Source of the DNA: UBA1181 sp045226255
GTDB lineage: Bacteria; Bacteroidota; Bacteroidia; Bacteroidales; Paludibacteraceae
Assembly (NCBI GenBank): GCA_045226255.1
Contig: JBGVCG010000002.1
Span: forward strand, 26,349 to 90,348
Reading direction: 5' to 3'
Length of the DNA stretch: 64,000 nt
Below are positions 44,217-52,524 of this stretch, piece after piece (the stretch's first letter is position 1; each line of letters begins with the position of its first letter). Made by a program: the position numbers and the translations under genes. The notes under the pieces were generated by a model that was not told the origin of the DNA, made no database searches, and worked only from the letters and a program-made list of their open reading frames with translations.

Positions 44217-44845
44217 TGGAACTGAGTGTATATAATATTAAGGGAGAAGATACCGGAAGAAAGATCTCTTTGGATGAGAGCATCTTCGGCATTGAACCTA
44301 ATGAGCATGTGATGTACCTCGCTGTTAGACAATACATGGCTGGACAACGCCAAGGTACGCACAAGTCAAAGGAGAGAAGTGAGATTTCCGGTAGTACTAG
44401 AAAGTTAGGCCGTCAAAAAGGTGGAGGTGGCGCACGTCGTGGTGACATCAACTCTCCGTTGTTGGTTGGTGGAGCACGCGTTTTCGGTCCTACGCCTCGC
44501 GACTACAGCTTCAAGTTGAACAAGAAGACCAAACGTCTCGCGCGTTTGTCAGCTTTGTCGACCAAGGCTAAAGAGAACAAGATCATTGTGGTTGAGAACC
44601 TCAACTTCGATGCTCCGAAGACCAAGAATTATGCTGCTATGATCGATGGTTTGAAGGCATCTGATAAGAATTCTCTTTTAGTTTTGTCGGAACCAAATAA
44701 AAATGTATATTTGTCGGCGAAAAATATTCCGAATGCTGACGTCATAATCTCTTCAGAATTAAACACTTACAAGATTATGAAGGCTGCATGTCTCCTCTTT
44801 ACGGAGGACGCTTTGGCGAATATTGAGAAAAATTTAAAGGCTTAA
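44216..44845 (+). CDS. rplD: 50S ribosomal protein uL4
   Basis: The 209-residue protein lines the exit tunnel with its loop near GSTRKLGRQKGGGGARRGD (about 59-77), the site that can carry macrolide resistance changes. The sequence is normal there. It overlaps rplC by one nt and precedes rplW, which has an unusually good ribosome-binding site. Confidence 0.96.
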   Translation: MELSVYNIKGEDTGRKISLDESIFGIEPNEHVMYLAVRQYMAGQRQGTHKSKERSEISGSTRKLGRQKGGGGARRGDINSPLLVGGARVFGPTPRDYSFKLNKKTKRLARLSALSTKAKENKIIVVENLNFDAPKTKNYAAMIDGLKASDKNSLLVLSEPNKNVYLSAKNIPNADVIISSELNTYKIMKAACLLFTEDALANIEKNLKA

Positions 44846-44850
44846 GGAGG
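44844..44850 (+). promoter_or_regulatory. Strong Shine-Dalgarno (AAGGAGG) before rplW
   Basis: AAGGAGG ends 8 nt before the rplW ATG. This is notable because most genes in this cluster have no such sequence, in keeping with weak use of Shine-Dalgarno sites in Bacteroidota. Confidence 0.7.
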
Positions 44851-44858
44851 TTGAACAG

Positions 44859-45152
44859 ATGGGAATCATAATTAAACCGATTATAACAGAGAAAATGACA
44901 AACCTTAGCGAGAAGTACTCTCGCTATGGTTTTCGTGTCGTTCCGACAGCTAACAAGTTGGAGATAAAGAAGGCTGTCGAGGAGTTGTATAACGTAAAGG
45001 TTGCTTCTGTCAACACTGCGAGAGTGGAAGGCAAGGCTAAGTCACGTTATACGAAGTCCGGCATTCTTTCCGGCCGCGACGTTTCCTACAAGAAGGCGTA
45101 CGTGACCTTGAAGGAAGGTGAAGTAATAGATTTTTATAGCAATATTGAATAA
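44859..45152 (+). CDS. rplW: 50S ribosomal protein uL23
   Basis: The 97-residue L23 sits at the exit of the peptide tunnel, where trigger factor and SRP dock. It starts MGIIIKPIITEKM, has the conserved KLEIKKAVEELYNVKV segment and ends with GEVIDFYSNIE. Only 2 nt separate it from rplB. Confidence 0.96.
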   Translation: MGIIIKPIITEKMTNLSEKYSRYGFRVVPTANKLEIKKAVEELYNVKVASVNTARVEGKAKSRYTKSGILSGRDVSYKKAYVTLKEGEVIDFYSNIE

Positions 45153-45154
45153 AA

Positions 45155-45979
45155 ATGGCTGTTCGTAAATTCAAGCCCACAACACCGGGGCAAAGACACA
45201 AAGTTATTGGTACGTTTGAGACAATTACCACAAATGTGCCAGAGAAATCTCTTGTCGTAGGTTTACGCAAGACTGGTGGACGTAACAACTCAGGTCAGTT
45301 GACCATGCGTTACATCGGAGGCGGACACAAGAGAAAGTATAGAGTAATTGATTTTAAGAGAGACAAAGATGGTGTTCCAGCAGTGGTAAAGACAATCGAG
45401 TACGATCCGAACCGTTCGGCCCGTATCGCTCTTTTGTTCTATGCTGATGGTGAGAAGCGTTACATCCTTGCACCTAATGGACTGCAGATTGGGCAACAAT
45501 TGCTTTCGGGAGCGGAAGCTGCGCCTGAGGTCGGAAACGCGTTGCCTTTGCAAAACATCCCTCTCGGTACGGTAATCCACAACTTGGAGCTTCGTCCGGG
45601 CCAAGGAGCTGCTTTGGTGCGTTCCGCAGGAACATTTGCTCAATTAACTTCGAGAGAAGGAAAGTATGCTATCGTGAAATTACCTTCTGGCGAGACCAGA
45701 ATGATTCTTTGTACTTGTAAGGCGACAATCGGTACGGTAGGAAACTCCGACCACGCTTTGGAGTCTTCAGGAAAGGCCGGTCGTTCACGTTGGTTGGGTC
45801 GTCGTCCACGCAACCGTGGTGTCGTAATGAACCCAGTAGATCACCCGATGGGTGGTGGTGAAGGCCGTCAATCTGGAGGTCACCCAAGATCAAGGAAAGG
45901 CTTGTTGGCTAAGGGTTACAAGACTAGATCTCCAAAGGCTGCTTCCAGCAAGTATATAATCGAAAGAAGGAAAAAGTAA
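45155..45979 (+). CDS. rplB: 50S ribosomal protein uL2
   Basis: The 274-residue protein is needed for subunit association and the peptidyl-transferase centre. It has RYIGGGHKRKYRVIDFKRDK, the GTVIHNLELRPGQGAALVRSAG block and GVVMNPVDHPMGGGEGR. The position after the second Pro in the last motif is Met (HPM) where many bacteria have His (HPH). Length is normal. Confidence 0.97.
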   Translation: MAVRKFKPTTPGQRHKVIGTFETITTNVPEKSLVVGLRKTGGRNNSGQLTMRYIGGGHKRKYRVIDFKRDKDGVPAVVKTIEYDPNRSARIALLFYADGEKRYILAPNGLQIGQQLLSGAEAAPEVGNALPLQNIPLGTVIHNLELRPGQGAALVRSAGTFAQLTSREGKYAIVKLPSGETRMILCTCKATIGTVGNSDHALESSGKAGRSRWLGRRPRNRGVVMNPVDHPMGGGEGRQSGGHPRSRKGLLAKGYKTRSPKAASSKYIIERRKK

Positions 45980-45996
45980 TTTAAAAGGTAATTTTT

Positions 45997-46266
45997 ATGA
46001 GTCGTTCATTAAAAAAAGGCCCGTTCATTAGCGTAAAGCTCGAGAAGAAGGTATTGGCCATGAATGAGAGCGGAAAGAAGTCCGTGATCAAGACTTGGTC
46101 GAGAGCTTCCATGATTTCTCCTGATTTCGTGGGCCATACATTAGCAGTTCATAACGGAAATAAGTTTATCCCTGTGTACGTTACTGAGAACATGGTCGGC
46201 CACAAGCTCGGTGAGTTTTCCATGACGCGCACATTCAGGGGACACGGTGGTAACAAGAAGAAATAA
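45997..46266 (+). CDS. rpsS: 30S ribosomal protein uS19
   Basis: The 89-residue protein binds near the 3' domain of 16S rRNA with S13. It begins MSRSLKKGPFI and has STxMP-like RASMISPDFVGHTLAVHNGNKFIPV and GHKLGEFSMTRTFRGHGG. It is unremarkable. Confidence 0.97.
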   Translation: MSRSLKKGPFISVKLEKKVLAMNESGKKSVIKTWSRASMISPDFVGHTLAVHNGNKFIPVYVTENMVGHKLGEFSMTRTFRGHGGNKKK

Positions 46267-46297
46267 GCCGTGAAAACTTACTAAAACATTGTTCAAA

Positions 46298-46729
46298 ATG
46301 GATGTAAATAAAGAAAATAGAAGAATGAAGAAGCGCGAGAGAGCAGCCGTTAAAAAGGAGGCCCTCAAGACTCAATGCTTCGCAAAAATGAATGATATTC
46401 CAACGTCTCCGCGGAAGATGCGCCTGGTGGCAGACATGGTACGCGGTATGGAGGCATATAAGGCTCTCAGCGTGTTGAAGTACTCCACAAAGGACGCTTC
46501 CAACCGTTTGGAGAAGTTGCTTCGCTCTGCAATCGCTAACTGGGAGCAGAAGAACGAGAAGAAGGCAGACAACGGAGAGTTGTACATCAGCACCATTTTC
46601 GTGGATGAGGGAAGAACGTTGAAGAGACTTCGTCCAGCACCACAGGGTAGGGGTTACAGGATCCGTAAGCGCTCTAACCATGTGACGATATATGTAGATT
46701 CTATTAATTCTAAAGAAAGTAAAAATTAA
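46298..46729 (+). CDS. rplV: 50S ribosomal protein uL22
   Basis: The 143-residue L22 has its tunnel loop near LKRLRPAPQGRGYRIRKRSNHVTI. The frame can be extended to a TTG at 46289, but the ATG at 46298 is preferred. Compared with L22 of most bacteria (about 110 residues), there is an N-terminal extension of about 25 charged residues (MDVNKENRRMKKRERAAVKKE). Confidence 0.95.
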   Translation: MDVNKENRRMKKRERAAVKKEALKTQCFAKMNDIPTSPRKMRLVADMVRGMEAYKALSVLKYSTKDASNRLEKLLRSAIANWEQKNEKKADNGELYISTIFVDEGRTLKRLRPAPQGRGYRIRKRSNHVTIYVDSINSKESKN

Positions 46730-46736
46730 TTGTTAG

Positions 46737-47468
46737 ATGGGACAGAAAGTAAATCCAATTAGCAACCGCCTCGGAATCATCAAAGGTTGGGATTCCAGCT
46801 GGTTTGGCGGTAAAAGTTACGGCGATACTATTGTGGAGGATGCTAAGATCAGAAAGTACCTCAACGCCCGTCTCGCAAAGGCAAGCGTCTCTAGAATAGT
46901 AATAGAACGTACATTGAAGCTCATTACCATCACGGTTTGCACGGCACGTCCGGGAATCATCATCGGTAAGGGTGGTCAAGAGGTAGAGAAGTTGAAGGAG
47001 GAGTTGAAGGGAATCACCGACAAGGAGGTTCAGATCAACATCTTCGAGGTAAAGCGTCCTGAGTTGGATGCTATGATTGTCGCGAACAACATCGCTCGCC
47101 AGGTGGAGGGTAAGATCGCTTACCGCCGCGCCACGAAGATGGCAATCGCGTCTACGATGCGCATGGGTGCCGAGGGTATCAAGGTGCAGGTTTCCGGTCG
47201 TTTGAACGGAGCCGAGATGGCTCGTTCCGAGATGTACAAGGAGGGAAGAACTCCGTTGCATACTTTCAGGGCTGACATCGACTACGCGCAGGCTGAAGCT
47301 TTGACGAAAGTGGGTTTGATCGGTATCAAGGTTTGGATTTGCCGTGGCGAGGTTTACGGCAAGAAGGATTTGGCGCCTAACTTCACGGCTTCCAAGGAGG
47401 CTGGACGTTCAGGTAACAACAACCAGGCTGCCGGAAAGCCACAGGGCTTCAAGAAGAAAAAGAAATAA
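46737..47468 (+). CDS. rpsC: 30S ribosomal protein uS3
   Basis: The 243-residue protein lies at the mRNA entry tunnel. Its KH domain is seen in RPGIIIGKGGQEVEKL near 73-88. A C-terminal extension rich in Asn, Gln and Lys (GNNNQAAGKPQGFKKKKK) is disordered. Confidence 0.97.
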   Translation: MGQKVNPISNRLGIIKGWDSSWFGGKSYGDTIVEDAKIRKYLNARLAKASVSRIVIERTLKLITITVCTARPGIIIGKGGQEVEKLKEELKGITDKEVQINIFEVKRPELDAMIVANNIARQVEGKIAYRRATKMAIASTMRMGAEGIKVQVSGRLNGAEMARSEMYKEGRTPLHTFRADIDYAQAEALTKVGLIGIKVWICRGEVYGKKDLAPNFTASKEAGRSGNNNQAAGKPQGFKKKKK

Positions 47469-47499
47469 TTCTGTTTAACGCATTTAAGTCGAAGGAAAA

Positions 47500-47934
47500 A
47501 TGTTACAACCTAAGAGAGTAAAATACAGAAGGCCGCAGAAAGGCCGTTCGAAGGGTAACGCTATGCGCGGAAACCAATTGGCATTCGGTTCTTTCGGAAT
47601 TAAGTCCTTGGAGACAAAATGGATCACCGCCCGCCAAATTGAGGCTGCCCGTATCGCAGTTACACGTTATATGCAGAGGGAAGGAAAGATCTGGATCAGA
47701 ATATTCCCTGATAAGCCAATCACCAAGAAGCCTGCCGATGTCCGTATGGGTAAAGGTAAGGGTAGCCCAGAGGGGTTTGTGTTCCCAATCACCCCTGGTA
47801 GAATCGTGATCGAGGTGGAAGGTGTACCATTCGAGGTGGCAAAAGAGGCGTTGCGCTTGGCTGCCCAGAAGTTGCCGGTAACCACTAAGTTTATTGTCAG
47901 AAGAGATTATGACGCTCAAAATCAAAATGCATAA
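47500..47934 (+). CDS. rplP: 50S ribosomal protein uL16
   Basis: The 144-residue protein organises the A and P tRNA sites. It begins MLQPKRVKYRRPQKGR and has MGKGKGSPEGFVFPI, with the loop that reaches the peptidyl-transferase centre. A 5-nt gap separates it from rpmC. Confidence 0.97.
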   Translation: MLQPKRVKYRRPQKGRSKGNAMRGNQLAFGSFGIKSLETKWITARQIEAARIAVTRYMQREGKIWIRIFPDKPITKKPADVRMGKGKGSPEGFVFPITPGRIVIEVEGVPFEVAKEALRLAAQKLPVTTKFIVRRDYDAQNQNA

Positions 47935-47939
47935 GTGAT

Positions 47940-48134
47940 ATGAAAATAGCGGAATTAAAACAATTGACCACTCAGGAATTGCAAGAGAGACTTGCTACAG
48001 AGGAGCAAAACTTGGCTAAGCTGAAGCTTACCCATTCAGTTTCTCCGTTGGACAATCCTATGCAGATTAGAGCTGCTCGTAAGGATATCGCTCGCATCTA
48101 CACGGAGTTGCGATTGAGGGAAATTAACAAATAA
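47940..48134 (+). CDS. rpmC: 50S ribosomal protein uL29
   Basis: The 64-residue helical-hairpin protein near the tunnel exit has LTTQELQERLATEEQNLAKLKL and RAARKDIARIYTELRLREI, typical of L29. Confidence 0.95.
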   Translation: MKIAELKQLTTQELQERLATEEQNLAKLKLTHSVSPLDNPMQIRAARKDIARIYTELRLREINK

Positions 48135-48151
48135 AAAAGGGGCTGATAACA

Positions 48152-48403
48152 ATGAGAAACTTAAGAAAAGAAAGACAGGGAGTAGTTTCCAGCAACAAGA
48201 TGGACAAAACCATCACTGTCGCTGTTAAGTGGAAAGAGAAACACCCTATTTATCAGAAGTTCGTCAACAAGACGAAGAAATATCATGCTCATGACGAGAA
48301 GAACGTGTGCAATGTCGGCGACTTCGTCCGTATCATGGAAACTCGTCCGTTGAGCAAGACTAAGAGATGGAGATTGGTTGAAATTATCGAAAGGGCTAAG
48401 TAA
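48152..48403 (+). CDS. rpsQ: 30S ribosomal protein uS17
   Basis: The 83-residue OB-fold protein binds 16S rRNA helix 11. It starts MRNLRKERQGVVSSNKMDKTITVAV and has CNVGDFVRIMETRPLSKTKRW. Two nt separate it from rplN. Confidence 0.96.
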   Translation: MRNLRKERQGVVSSNKMDKTITVAVKWKEKHPIYQKFVNKTKKYHAHDEKNVCNVGDFVRIMETRPLSKTKRWRLVEIIERAK

Positions 48404-48405
48404 TT

Positions 48406-48771
48406 ATGATACAGCAAGAATCAAGAATGGTTGTGGCTGACAACAGCGGAGCGAAAGAGGCATTGTGTATCCGTGTCTTGGGAGGTACCGCTAAGCGCTA
48501 CGCCACAGTAGGTGACGTCATCGTAGTGACTGTCAAGAATGTCATTCCGTCGAGTGACATGAAGAAGGGAACTGTTTCTAAGGCGGTTGTCGTTAGAACG
48601 AAGAAGGAAATCAGACGTCAGGATGGTTCATACATCCGTTTCGACGATAACGCTTGTGTCCTTTTGAATGCTGCCGGTGAAATGAGGGCTAGCCGTATCT
48701 TCGGTCCTGTCGCTCGTGAACTCCGTGCAACAAACATGAAAATCGTTTCATTGGCACCTGAAGTGCTTTAA
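48406..48771 (+). CDS. rplN: 50S ribosomal protein uL14
   Basis: The 121-residue protein forms an inter-subunit bridge. It starts MIQQESRMVVADNSGAKEA and has SGAKEALCIRVLGG, the KAVVVRTKKEIRR region and RIFGPVARELR. Confidence 0.97.
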   Translation: MIQQESRMVVADNSGAKEALCIRVLGGTAKRYATVGDVIVVTVKNVIPSSDMKKGTVSKAVVVRTKKEIRRQDGSYIRFDDNACVLLNAAGEMRASRIFGPVARELRATNMKIVSLAPEVL

Positions 48772-48789
48772 TTCTTAATGTTTAAGGAA

Positions 48790-49110
48790 ATGAGTAAGTT
48801 ACATATCAAAAAAGGAGATACGGTATACGTAAACTCTGGAGAATCTAGGGGAAAGCAGGGACGTGTTCTTCGTGTCCTTGTGAAGGAGCAGAAGGCGATC
48901 GTTGAGGGTCTCAACATCGTGAAGAAGTCGACTAAGCCTAGCGCTAAGAATCCTCAGGGTGGAATCGTGGAAATGGAGGCTCCTATTCATATCTCCAACT
49001 TGAATTTGATCGATCCTAAGAGTGGCAAGCCGACTCGTATCGGCCGTCGTGAGGGTGCAAACGGCAAGTTAGTTCGTTACGCAAAAAAATCAGGGGAGGA
49101 AATTAAATAA
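48790..49110 (+). CDS. rplX: 50S ribosomal protein uL24
   Basis: The 106-residue protein binds the 5' end of 23S rRNA through a KOW-type fold (KKGDTVYVNSGESRGKQGRV). A longer frame starts at 48778, but the ATG at 48790 follows AAGGA directly and matches the usual L24 start MSKLHIKKGD. Its stop overlaps rplE by one base. Confidence 0.95.
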   Translation: MSKLHIKKGDTVYVNSGESRGKQGRVLRVLVKEQKAIVEGLNIVKKSTKPSAKNPQGGIVEMEAPIHISNLNLIDPKSGKPTRIGRREGANGKLVRYAKKSGEEIK

Positions 49111-49661
49111 TGAATACTGCAAGTTTAAAGCAAGAGTACGCTAAGCGTATCGTTCCTTCCTTGATGAAGGAGTTCAACTACAAGACGGTGATGCAAGTTC
49201 CTGTTTTGGAGAAAATCGTTATCAACCAAGGTTTGGGTTTGGCTATCGCCGACAAGAAGATCATCGAGGTGGCAATCAACGAGTTGACCGCCATCACGGG
49301 TCAGAAGGCTGTACAGACATTGTCTAAGAAGGATATCTCCAACTTCAAGCTCCGTAAGAAAATGCCTATCGGTGTGAGGGTTACCTTGCGTAGGGAGAAG
49401 ATGTACGAGTTCCTTGAGAGACTTATCCGCGTGGCTCTTCCTCGTATCCGCGACTTCAAGGGTATCGAATCCAAGCTTGACGGAAGGGGAAATTACACCC
49501 TCGGTATCGAGGAGCAAATCATTTTCCCTGAAATTAATATCGATTCTATACAGAAATTGTTGGGAATGAATATTACCTTTGTGACCTCTGCGAAGACGGA
49601 CGAAGAAGGTTTTGCTTTGTTGAGAGAATTTGGGTTACCATTTAAAAATGTAAAGAAGTAA
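49110..49661 (+). CDS. rplE: 50S ribosomal protein uL5
   Basis: The 183-residue protein binds 5S rRNA. It has KIVINQGLGLAIADKK, SNFKLRKKMPIGVRVTLRR and the C-terminal SAKTDEEGFALLREFGLPF. It begins with ATG sharing a base with the rplX stop (TAATG). Confidence 0.97.
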   Translation: MNTASLKQEYAKRIVPSLMKEFNYKTVMQVPVLEKIVINQGLGLAIADKKIIEVAINELTAITGQKAVQTLSKKDISNFKLRKKMPIGVRVTLRREKMYEFLERLIRVALPRIRDFKGIESKLDGRGNYTLGIEEQIIFPEINIDSIQKLLGMNITFVTSAKTDEEGFALLREFGLPFKNVKK

Positions 49662-49665
49662 TAAG

Positions 49666-49935
49666 ATGGCAAAAGAATCAATGAAGGCACGTGAGGTTAA
49701 ACGTGCAAAACTTTGCGCCAAGTATGCTGAGAAGAGGGCTAAGTTAAAAGCTGAGGGCGATTATGAGGGTCTTCAGGCTTTGCCAAAGAATTCCTCTCCA
49801 GTGCGTAAGCACAACCGTTGCAAGTTGACGGGGAGACCTAAGGGTTACATGCGCCTTTTCGGTATCTCACGTATCCAATTCCGTGAGATGGCTTCCGCAG
49901 GTTTGATTCCAGGTGTGAAGAAAGCAAGCTGGTAA
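49666..49935 (+). CDS. rpsN: 30S ribosomal protein uS14 (zinc-free long type)
   Basis: The 89-residue S14 lacks the CXXC...CXXC zinc knuckle of the short S14 type; only two isolated Cys are present. It has the LPKNSSPVRKHNRCKLTGRPKGY region and ends LIPGVKKASW. Confidence 0.96.
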   Translation: MAKESMKAREVKRAKLCAKYAEKRAKLKAEGDYEGLQALPKNSSPVRKHNRCKLTGRPKGYMRLFGISRIQFREMASAGLIPGVKKASW

Positions 49936-49990
49936 AAAAAATTAGTGTTAAATATTGTCAGGTTTTCCTGATCAATTTAATTGTTTTATT

Positions 49991-50386
49991 ATGACAGATC
50001 CAATAGCAGATTATCTAACGAGATTGAGGAACGCTATTCAAGCAAAGCACAGAGTGCTTGAGGTTCCTGCGTCAAATTTGAAAAAGGAGATTACGAAGAT
50101 ATTGCTCGACAAGGGCTATATCTTGAACTACAAGTTCAGCGATGAGGGTTACCAAGGTTCTATCAAGATCGCCTTGAAGTATGATCCCATCAACAAAGTG
50201 AACGCTATCAAGGGATTGAAGAGAGTTTCAACCCCAGGTTTGCGTAAGTATGTCGGTTACAAGGATATGCCGAGGGTATTGAATGGTCTCGGTATCGCCA
50301 TCGTTTCGACATCCAAAGGAGTTATGACTGATAAGGAGGCCCGCGACATGAAGATTGGCGGCGAGGTTTTGTGTTACATCTATTAA
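49991..50386 (+). CDS. rpsH: 30S ribosomal protein uS8
   Basis: The 131-residue protein begins MTDPIADYLTRLRNAI, matching S8 starts. An upstream frame to 49955 is rejected because its first 12 residues are not S8-like. The C-terminal half has ISTSKGVMTD-like IVSTSKGVMTDKEARDMKIGG. In other bacteria S8 represses the spc operon by binding mRNA. Confidence 0.96.
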   Translation: MTDPIADYLTRLRNAIQAKHRVLEVPASNLKKEITKILLDKGYILNYKFSDEGYQGSIKIALKYDPINKVNAIKGLKRVSTPGLRKYVGYKDMPRVLNGLGIAIVSTSKGVMTDKEARDMKIGGEVLCYIY

Positions 50387-50390
50387 TGTT

Positions 50391-50397
50391 GGGAGGA
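50391..50397 (+). promoter_or_regulatory. Shine-Dalgarno-like GGGAGGA before rplF
   Basis: GGGAGGA ends 7 nt before the ATG at 50405. Together with the rplW site it is one of the few strong Shine-Dalgarno-like sequences in the cluster. Confidence 0.6.
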
Positions 50398-50404
50398 TTT
50401 TGAA

Positions 50405-50959
50405 ATGTCAAGAATAGGTAATTTACCGATCAGTATTCCTTCAGGGGTTACAGTATCCATGAAGGATAATGTGGTGACAGTTAAAGGTCCTAAGGGCGAG
50501 TTGTCACAGTATGTGAATCCAGACATTAATGTAGAGATTAAGGATGGTAACATCACATTCACCCGTTCAGCGGAGGATGCGCCACGTCGTTCCATGCACG
50601 GATTGTACAGGGCTTTGATTAATAATATGGTTGTCGGTGTATCTCAGGGCTACAAGAAGGAACTTGAACTTGTTGGTGTCGGTTATCGTGTTTCCAACCA
50701 GGGTCAGGTGCTTGAGTTCGCAGTAGGATATACCCACAACATCTTCTTACAATTGCCAAAGGAGATTAAGATCGAGACTAAGAGTGAGAGAAACCAAAAC
50801 CCATTGGTTATCCTCGAAAGTTGCGACAAGCAATTGTTGGGCCAGGTTTGCGCGAAGATTCGTACGTTCCGTAAGCCAGAGCCTTACAAGGGTAAAGGTA
50901 TTAAATTCGTTGGCGAGCAGATTCGTCGTAAGGCTGGTAAGTCAGCTGGTGCTAAGTAA
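50405..50959 (+). CDS. rplF: 50S ribosomal protein uL6
   Basis: The 184-residue two-domain protein lies at the stalk base, near the factor-binding site. It starts MSRIGNLPISIP and has the C-terminal GKGIKFVGEQIRRKAGKSAGAK. It is unremarkable. Confidence 0.97.
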   Translation: MSRIGNLPISIPSGVTVSMKDNVVTVKGPKGELSQYVNPDINVEIKDGNITFTRSAEDAPRRSMHGLYRALINNMVVGVSQGYKKELELVGVGYRVSNQGQVLEFAVGYTHNIFLQLPKEIKIETKSERNQNPLVILESCDKQLLGQVCAKIRTFRKPEPYKGKGIKFVGEQIRRKAGKSAGAK

Positions 50960-50980
50960 TCATTGTAAAAAAGTAGTATT

Positions 50981-51325
50981 ATGGCGACTAAAATTGAAAG
51001 AAGATTAAAGATAAAGAGGAGAATCAGAGGTAAGATCTCCGGATCTGCCGCTCGTCCTCGCATGACAGTTTTCAGAAGCAACAAGCAAATCTATGTTCAA
51101 TTGATCAACGATTTGGAAGGCAAGACTTTGGCTGCCGCTTCTTCACTTGGGATGACTGAGAAGTGCCCTAAGAAGGAACAAGCCGCTAAGGTAGGCGAAT
51201 TGGTTGCTAAAAAGGCTTTGGAGGCAGGTATCAGTGAGGTTGTCTTCGACCGTAACGGTTACTTGTACCATGGTAGAGTTAAAGAATTGGCGGATGCTGC
51301 TCGTAAGGGCGGTCTTAAATTTTAA
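50981..51325 (+). CDS. rplR: 50S ribosomal protein uL18
   Basis: The 114-residue protein binds 5S rRNA with L5. It has RRLKIKRRIRGKISGSAARPRMTVFRSN and the C-terminal FDRNGYLYHGRVKELADAARKGGLKF. It is 5 nt upstream of rpsE. Confidence 0.96.
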   Translation: MATKIERRLKIKRRIRGKISGSAARPRMTVFRSNKQIYVQLINDLEGKTLAAASSLGMTEKCPKKEQAAKVGELVAKKALEAGISEVVFDRNGYLYHGRVKELADAARKGGLKF

Positions 51326-51330
51326 TAGTT

Positions 51331-51849
51331 ATGGCTGGAGAAAATGTAAAAGTTAAGTCAACCAACGATTTGGAATTGAAAGATAGGTTGGTCGCAATTA
51401 ACCGCGTGACGAAAGTGACCAAGGGTGGTCGTACCTTTAGTTTTGCTGCGATGGTTGTCGTAGGAAACGAGGAAGGTGTAGTCGGATACGGTTTGGGTAA
51501 AGCCAGTGAGGTTACCGCAGCCATAGCGAAAGGCGTAGAGGCAGCAAAGAAGAACTTGGTGAAGGTTCCGGTTCTCAAGGGTACTATCCCTCACGAGCAG
51601 GAGGCTAAGTTCGGTGGTGCACAAGTGTTGTTGAGACCTGCATCCCACGGTACCGGAGTAAAGGCCGGTGGTGCCATGCGTGCCGTTCTTGAGAGCGTAG
51701 GTATCACTGACGTCTTGGCTAAGTCTAAGGGTTCTTCTAACCCTCACAACTTGGTGAAGGCTACAGTGCTCGCACTTTCTGAATTGCGCGACGCTTACAC
51801 GGTTGCTCAAAACCGTGGTGTGTCAATGGAAAAAGTGTTTAAAGGTTAA
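51331..51849 (+). CDS. rpsE: 30S ribosomal protein uS5
   Basis: The 172-residue protein acts at the mRNA entry and in decoding accuracy. It has the double-stranded RNA-binding-like N-terminal part with RVTKVTKGGRTFSFAAMVVVG and RPASHGTGVKAGGAMRAVLESVGI. The spectinomycin loop region (VTKGGR) looks wild-type. Confidence 0.97.
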   Translation: MAGENVKVKSTNDLELKDRLVAINRVTKVTKGGRTFSFAAMVVVGNEEGVVGYGLGKASEVTAAIAKGVEAAKKNLVKVPVLKGTIPHEQEAKFGGAQVLLRPASHGTGVKAGGAMRAVLESVGITDVLAKSKGSSNPHNLVKATVLALSELRDAYTVAQNRGVSMEKVFKG

Positions 51850-51860
51850 TTTTTGGAATT

Positions 51861-52037
51861 ATGGCTAAGATTAAGATCAGACAGATTAAAAGTAAAATCG
51901 GTGCCCCTAAAAGGCAAAAAGAGACTCTCGAAGCTTTAGGCTTGAAGAAAATTAACGCTGTGGTTGAACACGAGGACACTCCTAGCATCTTGGGGATGAT
52001 CGAGACTGTTAAACACTTGGTGATTGTGGAAAAATAG
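51861..52037 (+). CDS. rpmD: 50S ribosomal protein uL30 (short)
   Basis: A 58-residue gene lies between rpsE and rplO. It begins MAKIKIRQIKSKIGAPKRQK and ends LGMIETVKHLVIVEK, the usual L30 pattern: RSxIG followed by LGLxKI and a C-terminal GMIxxVxHLV. Position in the operon (rpsE-rpmD-rplO) confirms it. Confidence 0.95.
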   Translation: MAKIKIRQIKSKIGAPKRQKETLEALGLKKINAVVEHEDTPSILGMIETVKHLVIVEK

Positions 52038-52062
52038 TAATTAACTTTAAAAACATTCTATA

Positions 52063-52524
52063 ATGGATTTAAGTAATTTGAAGCCAGCTGCGGGGTCAGT
52101 AAAGAGCAGAAAGAGAATCGGACGTGGTCCGGGTTCCGGTTTGGGTGGCACTTCAACGAGAGGTCACAAGGGTGCTAAGTCCCGTTCTGGTTATTCAAAA
52201 AAGATTGGTTTCGAGGGCGGACAAATGCCTTTGCAACGTCGTTTGCCTAAGTATGGGTTTAAGAACATCAACCGCGTTGAATATAAGGCCATCAATCTTG
52301 GCGATATTCAAGCTGTTGCCGCTGAGTTGAAGGTTGACGCTGTGGACGTTAATTTGTTGGTATCGGCTGGCTTGGCTTCTTCTAAGAGCTTGATCAAGGT
52401 TCTGGGAGATGTTCGCAATGGCGAGTTTACTAGCAAGTTGACTGTTTCCGCTCATGCTTTCTCTAAATCTGCGAAGGAGGCGATTGAAGCACAAGGTGGA
52501 ACGATTGTAATTCTTGAGAAATGA
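52063..52524 (+). CDS. rplO: 50S ribosomal protein uL15
   Basis: The 153-residue protein has the glycine-rich N-terminal arm RKRIGRGPGSGLGGTSTRGHKGAKSRSGY and the basic, then more compact C-terminal domain. Its stop overlaps the secY start by 4 nt (ATGA), coupling the two. Confidence 0.97.
   Translation: MDLSNLKPAAGSVKSRKRIGRGPGSGLGGTSTRGHKGAKSRSGYSKKIGFEGGQMPLQRRLPKYGFKNINRVEYKAINLGDIQAVAAELKVDAVDVNLLVSAGLASSKSLIKVLGDVRNGEFTSKLTVSAHAFSKSAKEAIEAQGGTIVILEK

Noticed and set aside
45155..45979. HPM in place of HPH in ribosomal protein L2 as a resistance or loss-of-function change
   Set aside because: The rest of the motif (GGGEGR) is intact and the gene is otherwise normal; it is probably a lineage-wide substitution.
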